A stretch of DNA of 64,000 nt from Edolisoma coerulescens (taxonomy: Eukaryota > Chordata > Aves > Passeriformes > Campephagidae): NCBI GenBank assembly GCA_013397115.1, contig VWZW01006865.1, positions 636,390-700,389 on the forward strand. The letters are read 5' to 3'. Both the position numbers and the translations under genes were made by a program. A model generated the notes under the pieces. That model saw only the letters and a list, made by a program, of their open reading frames with translations, was not told the origin of the DNA and made no database searches. Positions 1-12,700 of the stretch are shown here, piece by piece. Positions within the stretch are counted from its first letter, which is position 1. Each line of letters opens with the position of its first letter.

Positions 1-1383
1 TTTTTTTTTTTAATTCTCTGGCGAAGGAAATGTTTGAGGCTTAAATTACACGGTCACATTAACAGCAGTCTCTGCGTTAACTACAGTAGCTGGTGGGCTG
101 TGGAAGGTTTGCTATAAATCACCTCAGCTCATGGCACTCACTGCCAGCTGTTGCTGCAGGACAGCCTGGCACCCGGGGTGTGTGCCCTGGGGGGGAGGAG
201 TGGGACCTGCCCATTTTGGTTCAATCAGAAATATTTTTTTTTTCCTCCCTCTTCATCAAGGGCTTTTAATATGAGAGCTGAGACAGGCATTTGCAACTTT
301 TTATTTTTCCCAGGGTTGAACCTTATGTTTCAACATGAAATTTTTAATCCAGCAGTAATGGCTGGGTGTTGCCTGGACCTCCAGGGACTGCTGGCATGTG
401 TTTCTCCAAAACTGATGTGCCTGTTGCAAGCAATTGTTCTCTGAAGTCTGTTCAAGCTCTCAGCTTGTTCTCCACACAACCTCACAGTGCTTCAGCTGCT
501 TCTGTGATGGAAATGCTCAATGCCACGTTAATTAATGCATCACCTGGTCAGTTCTTTGTAGTCTTCCTTCCACCTGGCCCTACCCTTGTCTCCTCTCCTC
601 TCTTCTCTCTGGGTGGTGACCCCTCTGGCCTGCCTCCGTGGATCTGCGTGTGCACCAGTCATGACACTGCTCCTACAAAAACAAAGCCTGGGAAAACACC
701 AGAGCCCCCCAACCACGTGTGCCCTGGGAGGCCTCCAGCTCGCTCTCAGTAGGTGCTGGGGCAGTGAACAGCACACCCAGCTGCCTGTTCCCTCCTCCTC
801 GTGTCCCTCACCCCCACTCACACATGAGCAGTTACCTGCCCGTGGTGCTGTGCCCATCCAAAGCCCAGAGGTCCCTGAACGTGTCACACACGGGAATAAT
901 TTTAGCACTAAGGGACTTTCCGGTCCAGTTTGAACTCTCTGTCACTCCAAGAAGAACTCAGGAAGGATCCCATGGAAGTTCTCACTTCTGTGGGTATTCT
1001 CAGGTCTCCATCAGGAGGGGCACTGGGATCTCTCCAGGCCCTTACATCAGCCTGGCAGGTGACTCACGCTGGGTGTCTGCACTTGCTGTCAGCAAGGAGG
1101 AGACGCCTGGGCTGGGCAGCTTTGCTCAGCCTCATCCTCCCAGAGTGAGAAAAGAAGGCTGAGCAGCTCGTGGTGTCACTCCAGTGGGTTCAGGAGGGCG
1201 TATCCCAGGGGATGTCTGTGGGGCGGATCTTGTCTACGTGGTGTTGGATAAAATTAAGAAGCGGTCAGATACTTTTCTTCATCCCCTATGACACACCACC
1301 TCCCACCCTCTCTTTCTTCTTTCATCTGTGGAAATTTAAAAATCTCACTGTTAGATTTCACTGAAAGCAAATTGATTTTTCCT

Positions 1384-1455
1384 AGAATCATAAAAAATGG
1401 AGGCTAAAAGGGAATTCTGAGGTCACTGTTTTCAACCCCTTGATCAAGGCAGGTA
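1384..1455 (-). mobile_element. CR1 LINE 3'-end relic (diverged)
   Basis: The plus strand shows AGAATCATA, then AATGG, then AAGGGA, then a run ending TTCAACCCC with a nearby GGCAGG. This order and spacing resemble the reverse complement of the CR1 3' end, the dominant avian LINE. The match is from memory, diverged and short, and no open frame is left. Confidence 0.42.
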
Positions 1456-2634
1456 ATTTTAAGTGTCGAACTCTACTCTTGCCACAGAGCTGCAGTGGGA
1501 GAGAGCTAAGAAGCCTTGAGAACACTACCAGGAGATTTCAGTGACCACTGAAAAGGGTCATAAATAACTAACTGATACTAACTTTTGAATGGTCCTCCCT
1601 GGTCTGAGCTCCTGAGCCCTGCTCCAGTGTCTCCTGCTGTACAAAGGGGGTTTTGATATTTTCTCTTGTCACCAGAATGGTGTTGGAGTTCATACAGGTG
1701 AAGTGTTCAGTTGGCTGCTGCTGGTTACCCTTTGAAGCTGCAGTTGTGCAACAGCCCTTTGAAAATCTGTTTGGGGACAGAGTAATTTCTCCTTGGACCC
1801 CAGGATCATTTAGGAAGGTGGTGTGAACACACTGCACAACTCCTGCTTCAGGCACTGATTCCAAAGGAGAGATTGAGTTTTTTATGACATAAGCTATTTT
1901 TTTACATTCCGTTGTCGTTCCCTGCTCCATTATTAGCTTGACCTTTCTTCCCCATTTCTAATTTGTTCCCAACCTTCCTCTGTAAAAGAAAAAAACTCCT
2001 CTATGAAGAGTTACCATGATGAACTGTGATTTTTCTGCCCACAGCCCCTCTCCTTCCCCTGAGGATGCCGTGCTAGGAGCCTTGCCGCGCCCTGGCGTGT
2101 CTGGGCTGAAGGTCTCCATGGCAGTGCTGAGACACATGCTTGTGGTGACCCTGTTCTGCACTGGGTGAAGCATTCAGAGGGCTCTGAGAGACCGTCTGCT
2201 CCTTCAGCACACTGAGTTACTCACTCGGGAGGTAGGCTGCAGTGCTTTTTGTTTAGAGAGAAGCCTGGCTTTGAATCCCAGAGAAATATCCCTGCAAATG
2301 GCCTGGGGCTGGTGGGGGAGCTCTGTGGGCACAGTCCCAGTGGAGACCCGTTTAGGTGATACCTGTTCATGACCCCTGGGATGCAGGGGGTGGAAGCAGG
2401 TGCACTTTGACGTCCCCACAAGAACACTTTATTGGGGATTTTTTCAGTTTCGAAGTGTGTGTAACTTACCCGTGTAAATGAAGAACAAAACGGAGGAAAG
2501 TCTGTGATGAAATATTTAAGTCCCTCACATCTTGGTGTTTTCATCTCGGTACCTCGGAGGGAAGCGGGCTGTGGGGGGCTGGGCTTTGCAGCGCGGGGTC
2601 GGTGCCCGCAGCCCGCCCCGGCCCGCAGTGATGC

Positions 2635-2679
2635 GCTGCTGCCAGCTGCTGCCAGCTGCTGCCAGCTGCTGCCAGCTGC
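2635..2679. repeat. 10-bp tandem repeat, about 4.5 copies
   Basis: The unit GCCAGCTGCT is repeated exactly at 2,641, 2,651 and 2,661, with partial copies on both sides. It abuts a CpG-rich stretch (about 2,565-2,640). Confidence 0.9.
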
Positions 2680-5194
2680 ATCCCGGCGCTCACAGCACAG
2701 CCACTTGTTGCCAGAAGCCTGAACTAATCAGCCCGGAAAATGTATTAGATTAGCGAGGAATGACAGTGACCCAGAGAATGAACTCTGGCAGAGGGGGTGG
2801 AACAGAATTTGGGCCTCTGCTTGTCCCCAGGAGAGTTTTGAAGTGTTTTATTCAGGAAAAAGCCTGCAACAAATGGCACCACAGAAAGGTGGGGACTGCC
2901 TGGGGGCTGTGAATTGGTGAGCATTAGTGTTGGATTTCCAGAGACATCTGTTTGTCCCATCCTCGGTCCCTCTGTAAAATTCAGTGGAGAGCATTTTACT
3001 GGTCCAGCTTTTTCAGCAGGTGAAAGAGAGGGTAAACAGGCACACAGCCCTGTGGAAGGACAAGCTTTTAGGGGACTACAATGGATGCAGAGGCCCCTGT
3101 GGCCTCAGTACCTGCTGCCCTCACCCTGTTCTTCAGCAGAGCTGCCCAGAGACAGCAGCAGCCAGCTCCAGTGAACAGATACGGACACTCTTTGCAGAGA
3201 AGTATGATAAGATGGGAGAAAGGAAATGATACCTTCCAGACCCTCTTTCTGCAAAGTCACAGAGGCAATTCAGAATGTCTGAAGAGTTTGAACCTGAGCT
3301 TTTTTTTCAGATGCCTAAGAGAGTTTTTCATTGATGGGGGTGTCTTGTCTCTACACGTGTGCGTGACTGCCAGCACCACAGAAAGGCTCTGCCTTGGGAG
3401 CCAGCAGAGACAACATCCCACACAGTACAAACGAGATGCTTGCACAATTCCCTGATGGGCTTACGGAAATCCACAGCAAAAAGCTTTCCCTCCCTGCCTC
3501 CTCCCAGGGCAGGCTGAGCCCCCAGACCGGGTTCTGAGCCGAGGAGTGCCCCTTGCAGCCCACGGGGCACTGCCCATCCTGCAGCTGCTCCTCAGGCTGT
3601 CTCTGGTGTCTGCCCGAGGGTGCCAGAACAGCTTCCAGGCATCTGCCAGACACAGAGGTTTCTGCTCTTCGTCTGGAGAAAGGGACTGCACAGCCTGAGA
3701 GGCAAAAATCTGTTTGCTGGGATTCATGTAGTATCAAGAAACAGGAGAATCTGAGAATTACAGACAGGAACAAAGAACGAAGACATTAAGTTCCCAGTCC
3801 TGGTCTTTTTCTGTGCTAGTACACCAGGAAAAAAACCCACAGTGACAAATGGACAGTTGAAATACGAAATGTCATTACACCAGGCTGCTCTATTACAAAA
3901 ACATGTCTGGGCAGGTAAAACAAAGACATGTGGCTTCTTTATCTTTGGTGTACAATAGTCCAACTTTCACCTTCAAGGTAAAGTATTTCCTGGCTTGTAA
4001 TTTGTAGTGGGGGTTTGATTTCTCAAGTCAGCTAGCTTTCTTCCTTCATTGTAAACATGAGTTTAAAAGCAGAGAGTAAAACCATCTAGGGCTAATTCAT
4101 TCCTGGAGATTTTTTATCAGGAGCTGCAGTCTTCATTATCTGAATTTTCTATTAGTTGCTGGAAGGTGTGCATTTCTCATAGAAACTACCACATGAAAAT
4201 GTGAATAACACATAATAGAAAACTGAGGAGAAGAAAAAAGCCTCTGACTGCCCCTTCAGATGGAGTGTCAGAGCTGGAAGAAAGCAGTACCTGGTGACCA
4301 GCTTCCGGTCTGCTCGCCTGCTTCTGTAATATTGCCATGGATTTTGAGCTTGTTTTTTACCTTGCATCAATATTTTATCCTTCTGTCCCCTGCAAGCAGG
4401 TTCTTGAGTGACTTTTGGCCATGCCCAGGGGAGTACTGTTGCTTCAAGGCGCTCACCCCCCGTTGCACTGTGACACAGAGACAGTTTCGTGTCTCCAGGG
4501 TTGGGTGGCACCTTCTGTACGGAGCTCCAGGAGAAAGCAGGGAATGTGGCACTGGTGCAGCTCAGCCCATCGCCCACGGCAAGCACAGGGCTGTGGGCAC
4601 TGCCAGGGACACGCAGCTCCTCTGGCAGCCACAGCCAGCTGTGCAGATGCCTTCTGAACACGGGGAGAGCTGCCCCACGCTGGGCTCTGGCAGTGGGGTT
4701 TGAGAGGATCCCAGACTCCGGGGTGACGCAGAGTCCTGTCCCGCCGCCGCAGTCGGGCAGGGCATCGCCAGCCTGTGCTGCTGGCACGGGGCAGGGGGCA
4801 GGCTGAGGGGGGCAGGGTGAATAAATAATATTCATAATTATAAATGATGGAAGTAAATAAACCCTTGGTGCTCCAGACACTGCCCAGCACTGCACTACAC
4901 CCAGCTGAGCAGCAGGAAAGGGACCCCTACCCAACCTGCAGAGCAGGGCAGGCTGAGCAGCCCTGGGCAGGAAGACTCCTGTGATCAGTGCATAGTCAGG
5001 AAAGCAGAGCCTGGCATAAGGGAGCGAGTGGGATCTTTGGAAAGCTCTGGGAATTTGAGCAGTGTGGGGCTGTGGAGAAGAAGGTGAAGTTACCGTAGAT
5101 GAGCTTGTGCCCATGGTCACATCATGGTGGATGAATGGCTCTTCAGGAAGGAGACAGGAGTGTGGTTATGTGAGTCCTAAGGGTTTGTAATTGC

Positions 5195-5285
5195 AAATAT
5201 TATGGGTATTTTTATTGCATTAATATATGTATTAATATATCATTGATATAATATATAACATATTAAGTAATTATATTAATATTGA
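5195..5285. repeat. AT-rich low-complexity tract
   Basis: Almost pure A/T sequence with repeated ATTAATATAT words in otherwise mixed sequence. No gene or transposon boundary is visible. Confidence 0.8.
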
Positions 5286-8200
5286 GCTGGCAAGTGAGAG
5301 CTGGATGTAGAGATTAGTTCCTCCTCATCCCACTATGTTATGCAAACCCATAGGAAAATTATTATCTCATTCACTTAATAATATATTGAACAATATCTCA
5401 TACTCTCAGCTAATTATACCTGGGTCAGGTGTGTATAAATTAGCTGCTGTCATAGATAGCAACCAGGTCTGAAGAGAAACAAATGTGTGATTTAAATCAG
5501 ATTTAGTCCTGGCTCTGCCTCTGCAGGCTGGCACAGCTGCAGCCTGCAGCTTCACGTTGCACCTGGGAGGGAGTGATGCTTCCTCTGTCCCCATAGGGAG
5601 CTGTGGGGTTTAATGGATGTTTCTAAGATATTTGGGAGCCACAAAGGCTGGGTACTGAAATGAGCATTGTGATCAGTGCAAAGCTGATAGACAGTTAAAG
5701 AAAATGGAAGAAGAGGAATTGAAATCTCTGTGAGAAAACTCCAGCCTGACCCAGAAAGACAGTATCCTCCAGACTTCACACACTCTCGGGCAATTCCACT
5801 GAAAACATTGACTGCAAATGCCTCTGTGCTTTGTATTAATCCTCAAGGCAAAAGTAAGGTCATTGCTGCAGAAGAAGTGGTAGCATTTTCATTTTAAAAC
5901 AAGCCTAGGGCTTATTGAATCTTGGTCTAATTAGGAAGACTTTTTTTTTTTTGTCTCTGTTCTCCTCTCCGCTGTGTGCTGCAAGGCTGGCTTGTTTCCT
6001 TGGCCTTGAAGTGGGGGGAAAGCTTTTGCGGGAGATTTTTAAACTTCACGGATCTTTTGCTGCTGGCTTGTGTTTGATGGCTGTGCACAGCTCCCAGGGA
6101 GCAGGCTGTGAGATGCTGCTGTGGGGTTTAGGAGCCCTGGGATGTGTCCTGCATCCCCCTGAGCTCCCCCCGGCCCCTCGTGCTGCTGGTGTCACCAAAC
6201 GCCAGGAGAGTGGGGCTGAGGAGGGTGCCCGGCTCCCCCTGACAACGCTGGGGTGGTTTGGGGGCAGCCACTGGAGCTTTGTGATTTGGGACAGTCTTTG
6301 GGTGAATTTTGGCTTTCAAGGCTTGAGATCTAAAAACAATGTGTTTGATCCCTGTGAAAAACAGGAACGAAAGGCCAAAGGAAAGCAGCTTTACCAGTTC
6401 CTGGGGCTGTGGAGGGATCAGCTGCCACAGGGTGAGCCCTCCTCTGCTGCGGTAAGAGAGCCAGCGCTCCGGCCTGGGCACTGGGGGGTGGGAAACCGAG
6501 GTTCTCCGCTGTGTTGGAAGCTCAGTTATGAAGAATTGTGCTTTCACCTCAGGCTGGAGTGAACTGGGTGGTTCTGGGACACAGTGCTGCGTTCACAGGC
6601 ATTTTGGGGCATTTCTTCTCAGGACCAGAGCTGATGTGGGGATGGGACAAGCAGGGCAGGAGCAGGGCTGGCTGCAGCTGGGCGGGAGGGCTCGTGGGTC
6701 ACGGGTGCACCGTGACTGATAAACTGTGTGAATATTGCACCCAGCCAAGGGTGCAGGGAAGGGATCCTTTCTGTCTGGGCTACTCCTCTCTCAGCCCAGA
6801 ATGAACTTTACCAAGTAGGAAGAGGCTCCTTTTCGGCTATCACACTGCCATCATCCTCTCTGGGTTTTTTATTTCCTCTGCCCCTGTCCCATTAACACTA
6901 GGTAAGTGTGCTAGGAAGATAAAAATCAGCTTACAACTTTATGGACAATTGATTGGGAGAAAAAAAACCAGAGTGCTGAGCGTAGCTGGCTCAAGCCTGC
7001 ATATAACCTCTTAAAAATTATTTACTAGATACTCGATAAAGTTTGCCAGAATAGCCTGTTAAAACTGCAGAGGCAAGAGCCCCGGGGGAGGTTTCCCTGC
7101 TCTGCTCTGTGCCAGCCCAGCTGTGGCTGTCGGTAGCATCAGGAGTAAACACAGCTCCAATCGACACACAGTTGCTTTCTGTTTGCAGCAAATTTAAGTA
7201 TGATATTTATAGGCATCTCTGATCTCTTTTGATCCATTGTACCCATTTGAAGAAGCTGTGCTTTGAAAGAAACCACCGTATTCCTCCCTTCAGTGGCAGA
7301 ATTAGAAAAAAATGCCAAGGCACCAACTTTCGAAATGCTTCTGATGCCTTTAATGTTTATTTTAGCACCTGAAAAGTACCTGAGGGCCTGATCCAGCAGC
7401 AGACTTGGGTAAGGAAAGCAGCAGCGGAGCTTATTCCAGGTGAGTTTATGGCTAGCATGTCTCTGCAGTGCCAGGCTTGGTACCACAGGCAGCGAGGGGA
7501 AGGAGCACAGTACTGGGTGCAAGAGAGATGTTCAGGGAAGAAAATAGCAAGGGCCCCTCTGAAATACCCTGGCTGAAGCCTGGGAGACCACAGGCTCTGA
7601 GTAAGGCTGAAACGGAGCTTCTTGAGGCCATGGTGCCCATCGTGCCAAGGCACAAGCAACCGAGGTTACCACCCCCATCCGAAGGGTGCCTTCACACCTG
7701 TTCTGTGCAGCCACAGCACCTGCTACTCCTTTGCCCGTTTTTAAAAGAAAACATGGTCTTGAAGGCAAAGGTGTTCATAAAGGATTTGTGCTGAGAACAA
7801 ACCAGGGCACGCTCAGGGTGTGGCTCGGAGGCAGCCAGACCCTTCAGCTGGTGCTGGATGACCAAAAACTTCCCAGCCCATGGCCCTGTCCCGTGCTGCA
7901 CGTATTTACCCAGGCAGGGTGCCATTTCGTGCTCAGCACCGAGGCTGAACACGGCGTGGCACAGCCGGTGCTGCTCGCTTTGTGCACGCAGTGAGCCACC
8001 AACCGCGGCTGGGCTGCTCGCCTCCCTTCCTCCGCGTGGCCCCACAGCCCAGCCCCAGCAGTCACCAAAAGCACCACAGGAAACACAGAGCCTGAAGAAC
8101 CCACGCCATCCCCCCGCACTGACAGTGCAGCATGACAGGCCTTAATGAAATCACGGTTCTATTGATGCAATCCGAGCACGGCAGCGTCGCTGCCTGCAGA

Positions 8201-8399
8201 GCTCCAGCAGTAAAGAGCAATCAGTGAAGTGTTAATCTTGTGCAGCACGAGAGCACGCTTGTGTTCTGAGCTGAAGAGCAAGTGATGACAGAAGCCATAC
8301 AAACAGCACCCATAAAGGCAGCAGTAATAACCTGGTGCAGTTTTTTCAAGACTGTGGTATCCTCTGTAGCCCAGCTTCTTCATCCAAATGAAATTCTAC

Positions 8400-9700
8400 C
8401 ACATGAAATCCATTGGAAAGCTCATGTCAACCCCGAACTTGCATAATCGTTATGCCTCATTAATTTGGTGTGTTTATTTAAATTGGCTGGTGTGTTCCTC
8501 AGATACGTAATCTAGCATTTAAAAAAAAAAATCTGATTGCTTCACGGAGCTTTGAATGGCTCTAAGTGAAAACTGCTCTGTTGCTCATTTGTCTTTCTCA
8601 TTGGAATGCAATGGATACCTCACAAATGAACAGGACTGGAAAGGTGTTTAATTTATGAACCAAGATGTAGCTCTAAATAATGCCTAATTAAATTCATTCC
8701 TGACCTGGCACGTGATGCCTGGCTTAGCCTGGGCACTGCCAGCCATTAGTAAACACTTTAATTGTAATAATTGCCACTGGCAGTAATTATTTTCAGGAAG
8801 GCAGCTAATTTCAATCAGCAGAGGGAATCTGAAAGGTGAGGAGGACGTGTCCTGCCTGTTTGAAGTACCAGTAAAAGCAGCTGCAGGCGGTGGGACAGAC
8901 ACTGGGCGTTGCTCTGTAGGAGCGAGGGCCAGGTCTGGAGAAGCTGAGGATCCACTCGCAGGCCCCTGGAGCCACCTGCTCCAGCAGCAGCCCCAAAGGC
9001 AGACGGAGAGGCTGCGGTGGAAGGTGCTGCCAGCCCGGAGGCTCAGGCCGGGCTGCCGGGGGAAGGTGTGGGTGTCAGGCAGTGACAGGGGGATGTGCCC
9101 CCCATATCCCCGCTGCTGTTGCCGTGGCTGAGCTGCGGGGGCTGCCTGGGCTGTCTCTGGTTCGTTCTCCGGGCCGGGAGCCAGCACCCTGCCACGCTGC
9201 CGGGGAGCCTCTGCCAAGCTCTGAGGGAGCTGTTTAGGCTGGCCTGAGCCTCCTCCATGCTTGATTCCTGGAAGATGGAAAAATCTGGACCCCTGTCCAA
9301 AAACTGGGAATTGAGCATAGGATTGTTGTCAAATGCTGTAATTAGACACAGAGCTGTAGACAAGGAATAAAGTACGCCATTATTTCTTTGTTAAATTAAC
9401 TTTTCCACCAAAACCCTGATGCTCACTGGGAAGATGTCACTTGTAATTTTTTTCCCCGTGCACTCAGCGTGGTTCTGTCTTACAGGCACTTTAGCACTGA
9501 ATTAATTACTACATTAATGGATGTCTATAGTCCATTAGTAAATTAAGACCTGATGCTAATTCTCTTGGGGAGAAAGAGAGGGGTGTCTATTTAGTACCTA
9601 ATCATTCAGTTCGTTGCCAATGGAGTCTAAATGTTCAAAGACAGGAAGAGAAGTACATCAAAGACACTTTAATTTGAAAAGCATGGGGGAAGCTGATCTC
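8400..9700. other. AT-rich candidate regulatory islands, no gene
   Basis: Two AT-rich segments (about 8,440-8,830 and 9,470-9,640) flank a GC-rich one. The first has about ten TAAT/ATTA homeodomain cores in 390 bases, including CTAATTA, TAATAATT and GTAATTATT, plus a CACGTG E-box at about 8,710. The second has ATTAATTACT and ATTAATGG. The high density and lack of repeats resemble vertebrate conserved non-coding elements. Conservation itself cannot be seen here. Confidence 0.35.
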
Positions 9701-12700
9701 CAGGCCTGTCCGTGTTACAGACTGTACAGCAGCAGATAAATTAGCTTTGAATTTGTAATCAACTGCATCACTAGGGAGTGGGTAGGGTGAACGTCTACCA
9801 CCAGGCATCTCCTTGAAATAGCACCTGGCCATGCAGGTTTTGGAAGGGTACAGGTAGCCTGAAATTTTGTGGCCATATCAATTTAAATGAGTGAGTTTGT
9901 TCCTGCCCGCTCTCCAAACCTGACAGACTTGATCAATCATCCTTGAACTCCAAAATAAATTCAGGAGAAGCCAGCGAGGCAAGGGCAAGGAAAACAAAGA
10001 CAGGAGTAAACACAGCATTGTTATAATTGGCAGAAGTCAGCTTTGGAGCCTGCCCAGAGGCCCCTGAATCCCGAGTTTGTCCGAACGTGTGGGGAGTGCT
10101 GAAGTTGTTCTGGGGGGGTTGGGGTGGCCCCGTGGCAGTGGCTGCAGCGAACGTGCCCAGGTTTGTGTGGCCGTGCCCTGCTCCATCCCCTCTCCCTGCC
10201 CTGGGAGTGTGCAGCCCCAGCCGAGGCTGCGCTGCTCCCTGCTCAGGAGACCCAAACAGCATCTCCCTGCTCAAACCCACTCCTGCCAGAGCACTGCTGC
10301 CTCTCCTGCACCAGGAATGCAAGCCACGCTTATGCATTTTACCTGTAACAGTGTACAGAAATGAAATTTGTTCCGTAAGGGAGGCAGTCACAGTCCAAGA
10401 ACTGTTCATGTGGGTTTTTCCTCTCTGCCAGCAAAAATATTACAGTTAATTAGGCTGGAAAACCCAAAGGAAAGTGAATTCCGATGGCCAATCGTGAAGT
10501 GGCATGGAAAATATCTCCATGACAACAGAAATTTATAGCACTTCAATTTTAATATATCAAAGGATAAGGGTAATTTCACAGGCACTGTGCAGGAGATATA
10601 CCCCTTTCTCCTTCTCTTGATAGGCCCTGGATTAAATGGGAGCCATGTCAGTGTGGTCCCAGATGGGACAGTGAAAACAACGTTATGAAACCCAGAAGTT
10701 CTGAATGCAAATACACCACCAAGGTGAAAACTGGCTCTGCTGTGTAGGACAAACATTTGGACTTTTTTTGTGAGATTCTGCAGTGTATCACAGTGATTTC
10801 TTCAGGTATTTCAGTGCTGTGTACTATTTACCGACACAGGGCTCAGCTCAGCACACGTGGCACAAGGAGGTGCCACCTCCCATCCCAAGAGCTCCTCTTG
10901 CTGAGGTTGTCCCCAATTGCCATCTCCTGATGTTACTGTTTTATACCCCGTAACGCATTCCAGGGTGAAAACGAGAAAAGAAAGGAAAAGATGAGTTCAG
11001 AGATCATCATTCTGTATCCCAAAGTCTGACCTCCATTCTCTGCTCGTGATGAGCAGAGGTATTATGCTTCCATCTTAGATACTGCACTCAGTGTATTTCG
11101 TAAATGCATCCTTGGGCATGAATGTCTCTTACAGGAAATGTCTCATGGTGTTTAGTAGCGGGTGAATCATTCAGACATCCATGGATATTTCCTTGGTGAT
11201 TTCACTAAAATTAATCTATTTGTTTTTTAATTTAAGAATCAAACTCAAGTATGATATTATTGGCTGTTGGGAATATTTACCTTTTTTTCTTTAAATCCTA
11301 ACAGGAAATACATCACTTTTGATCAGATTTGGTAGGATGCTCCTGTCCACAAAAGAGCATCTCAGGACTTCACCTACAAAGAGCTCATCTCTCATTTTCA
11401 GACACCTGAGCAGGTTTTCTGTGGCTCCTTCCAACCAGCCATGCCTTGGACTTGGCCTCTTGGGCAGAGCTGGCTGGGAGTGCTCAGGGAGAGCAAAGCG
11501 TCTACAAATATATGGAAATGGCAGGGTGAGGAATCCCAGCCTTCTGGTTTGTTTTCTGTAATACAGTATGGAAAGCACTAACAGCATCAGCCTTTTGTGA
11601 TGAGTGATAACAATACATTAAAAACAAATGTTAATAGGCAGCATGAAATGGCTAACAAAGTAGAAGACTGCTAATAAAATTCAGTGGACCTAATTTAAAC
11701 TTTGATAACCTATCTAGCCTTGAGAGCCCTTTTCCACAGAGCCAGCAGTGGGACGGTGAAAGAAAAGGATTTTCAGTGCAGAGCCCCAGGCTGCCATGCT
11801 TCTGAATTCCTGCACTGCTTTTCCTCCTGCAAAGCGACCCTTGGCACGTGGAGAGCGAAAATTGCCAGTGTTTCAAACAACCCAGGAAGGGCTGAGCCCT
11901 GTCTGAACGAGGTACCTGTGTGGACACCAACGTGAGCAGGTACTCCCCCAAGCCTCCCCGAGACACGGGGCTCTCTGGGCATGCAGGGACAGCAAAAATG
12001 GGTGGGAAATTTGGCTTTGGGGCTCATCTTGTTCACTTCTGTGTATTGCCCTGGACAGCTCTAAAATTATCCAGGCTCCTAATGAATCTGCAGAGCTGGG
12101 AGGAGGAATCAGAAATGTGGTGAGCTGGGGGTGAGGAGACTGGGGTCAGAGCAGGGGGGGACCCAGGAGAGCGAATAGCTGATGCCCGCCCTGCAACACC
12201 CTGGGCTCCAGCTCTGCAGGGTATCTGGGCTGGCTTTGTCCTCTGGCCATGATATCACTGTTTTAATCTTCAGAAAATCTTAGGAAATTCCATTACTAAA
12301 AATTAACCAGATTCAAAACAAGTCCATGTGGGAAGGAAGTGAGAGCAAGGGCAGAAAGATGAGACAATGCGTGGAGGGAAAATTGGTAAAAGCAGACAAA
12401 GGAATCTAAAATGCAGAACAAATAAATTAATTGGATAAATAGTAGGACAAAAAAAGGCAAACCAGAACAGAGACCCGTGTCCTGTAATAACTCTTTCAGA
12501 ACTACTCAGATTAAAGGAGAAAGTAGAGATCAAATGAGCTAATTTAAGCAGATGCCAGACTCAAAGGACAATGTGAACCTTAATTACTTATTTTTACTCT
12601 TCCTTCTCTTCTTAACTAAGTGAATTTCCCAGACAGTATTTTTGAATTTCGCCAGACAGGAACCCAACTGCACATTTCAACCAAGGGCTTTGGCAAGACC

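Larger units (their letters stand above)
1..8400. other. Flank downstream of XYLT1, block A: no gene
   Basis: Unique, alternately GC-rich and AT-rich sequence starting with a short poly(T). It contains a CR1-like relic (1,384-1,455), a CpG-rich patch with a 10-bp tandem repeat (about 2,565-2,690) and an AT-rich tract (5,195-5,285). The longest open frame of the window (4,152-5,120, minus) is here. It shows no domain, signal peptide or splice context and uses TG/CA-rich words typical of bird intergenic DNA, so I do not call it a gene. Confidence 0.7.

Noticed and set aside
4152..5120. The longest open frame in the window, 322 residues on the minus strand
   Set aside because: It has no recognisable domain, signal peptide or family word, and low-complexity Pro/Ala/Ser stretches. 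Open frames overlap in other phases, as expected of GC-rich non-coding bird DNA. RNA-seq or a protein search would be needed to revive it.
5915..6562. A 215-residue open frame on the plus strand
   Set aside because: It has a hydrophobic start but no family resemblance and no promoter or splice context. Overlapping antisense frames are equally open.
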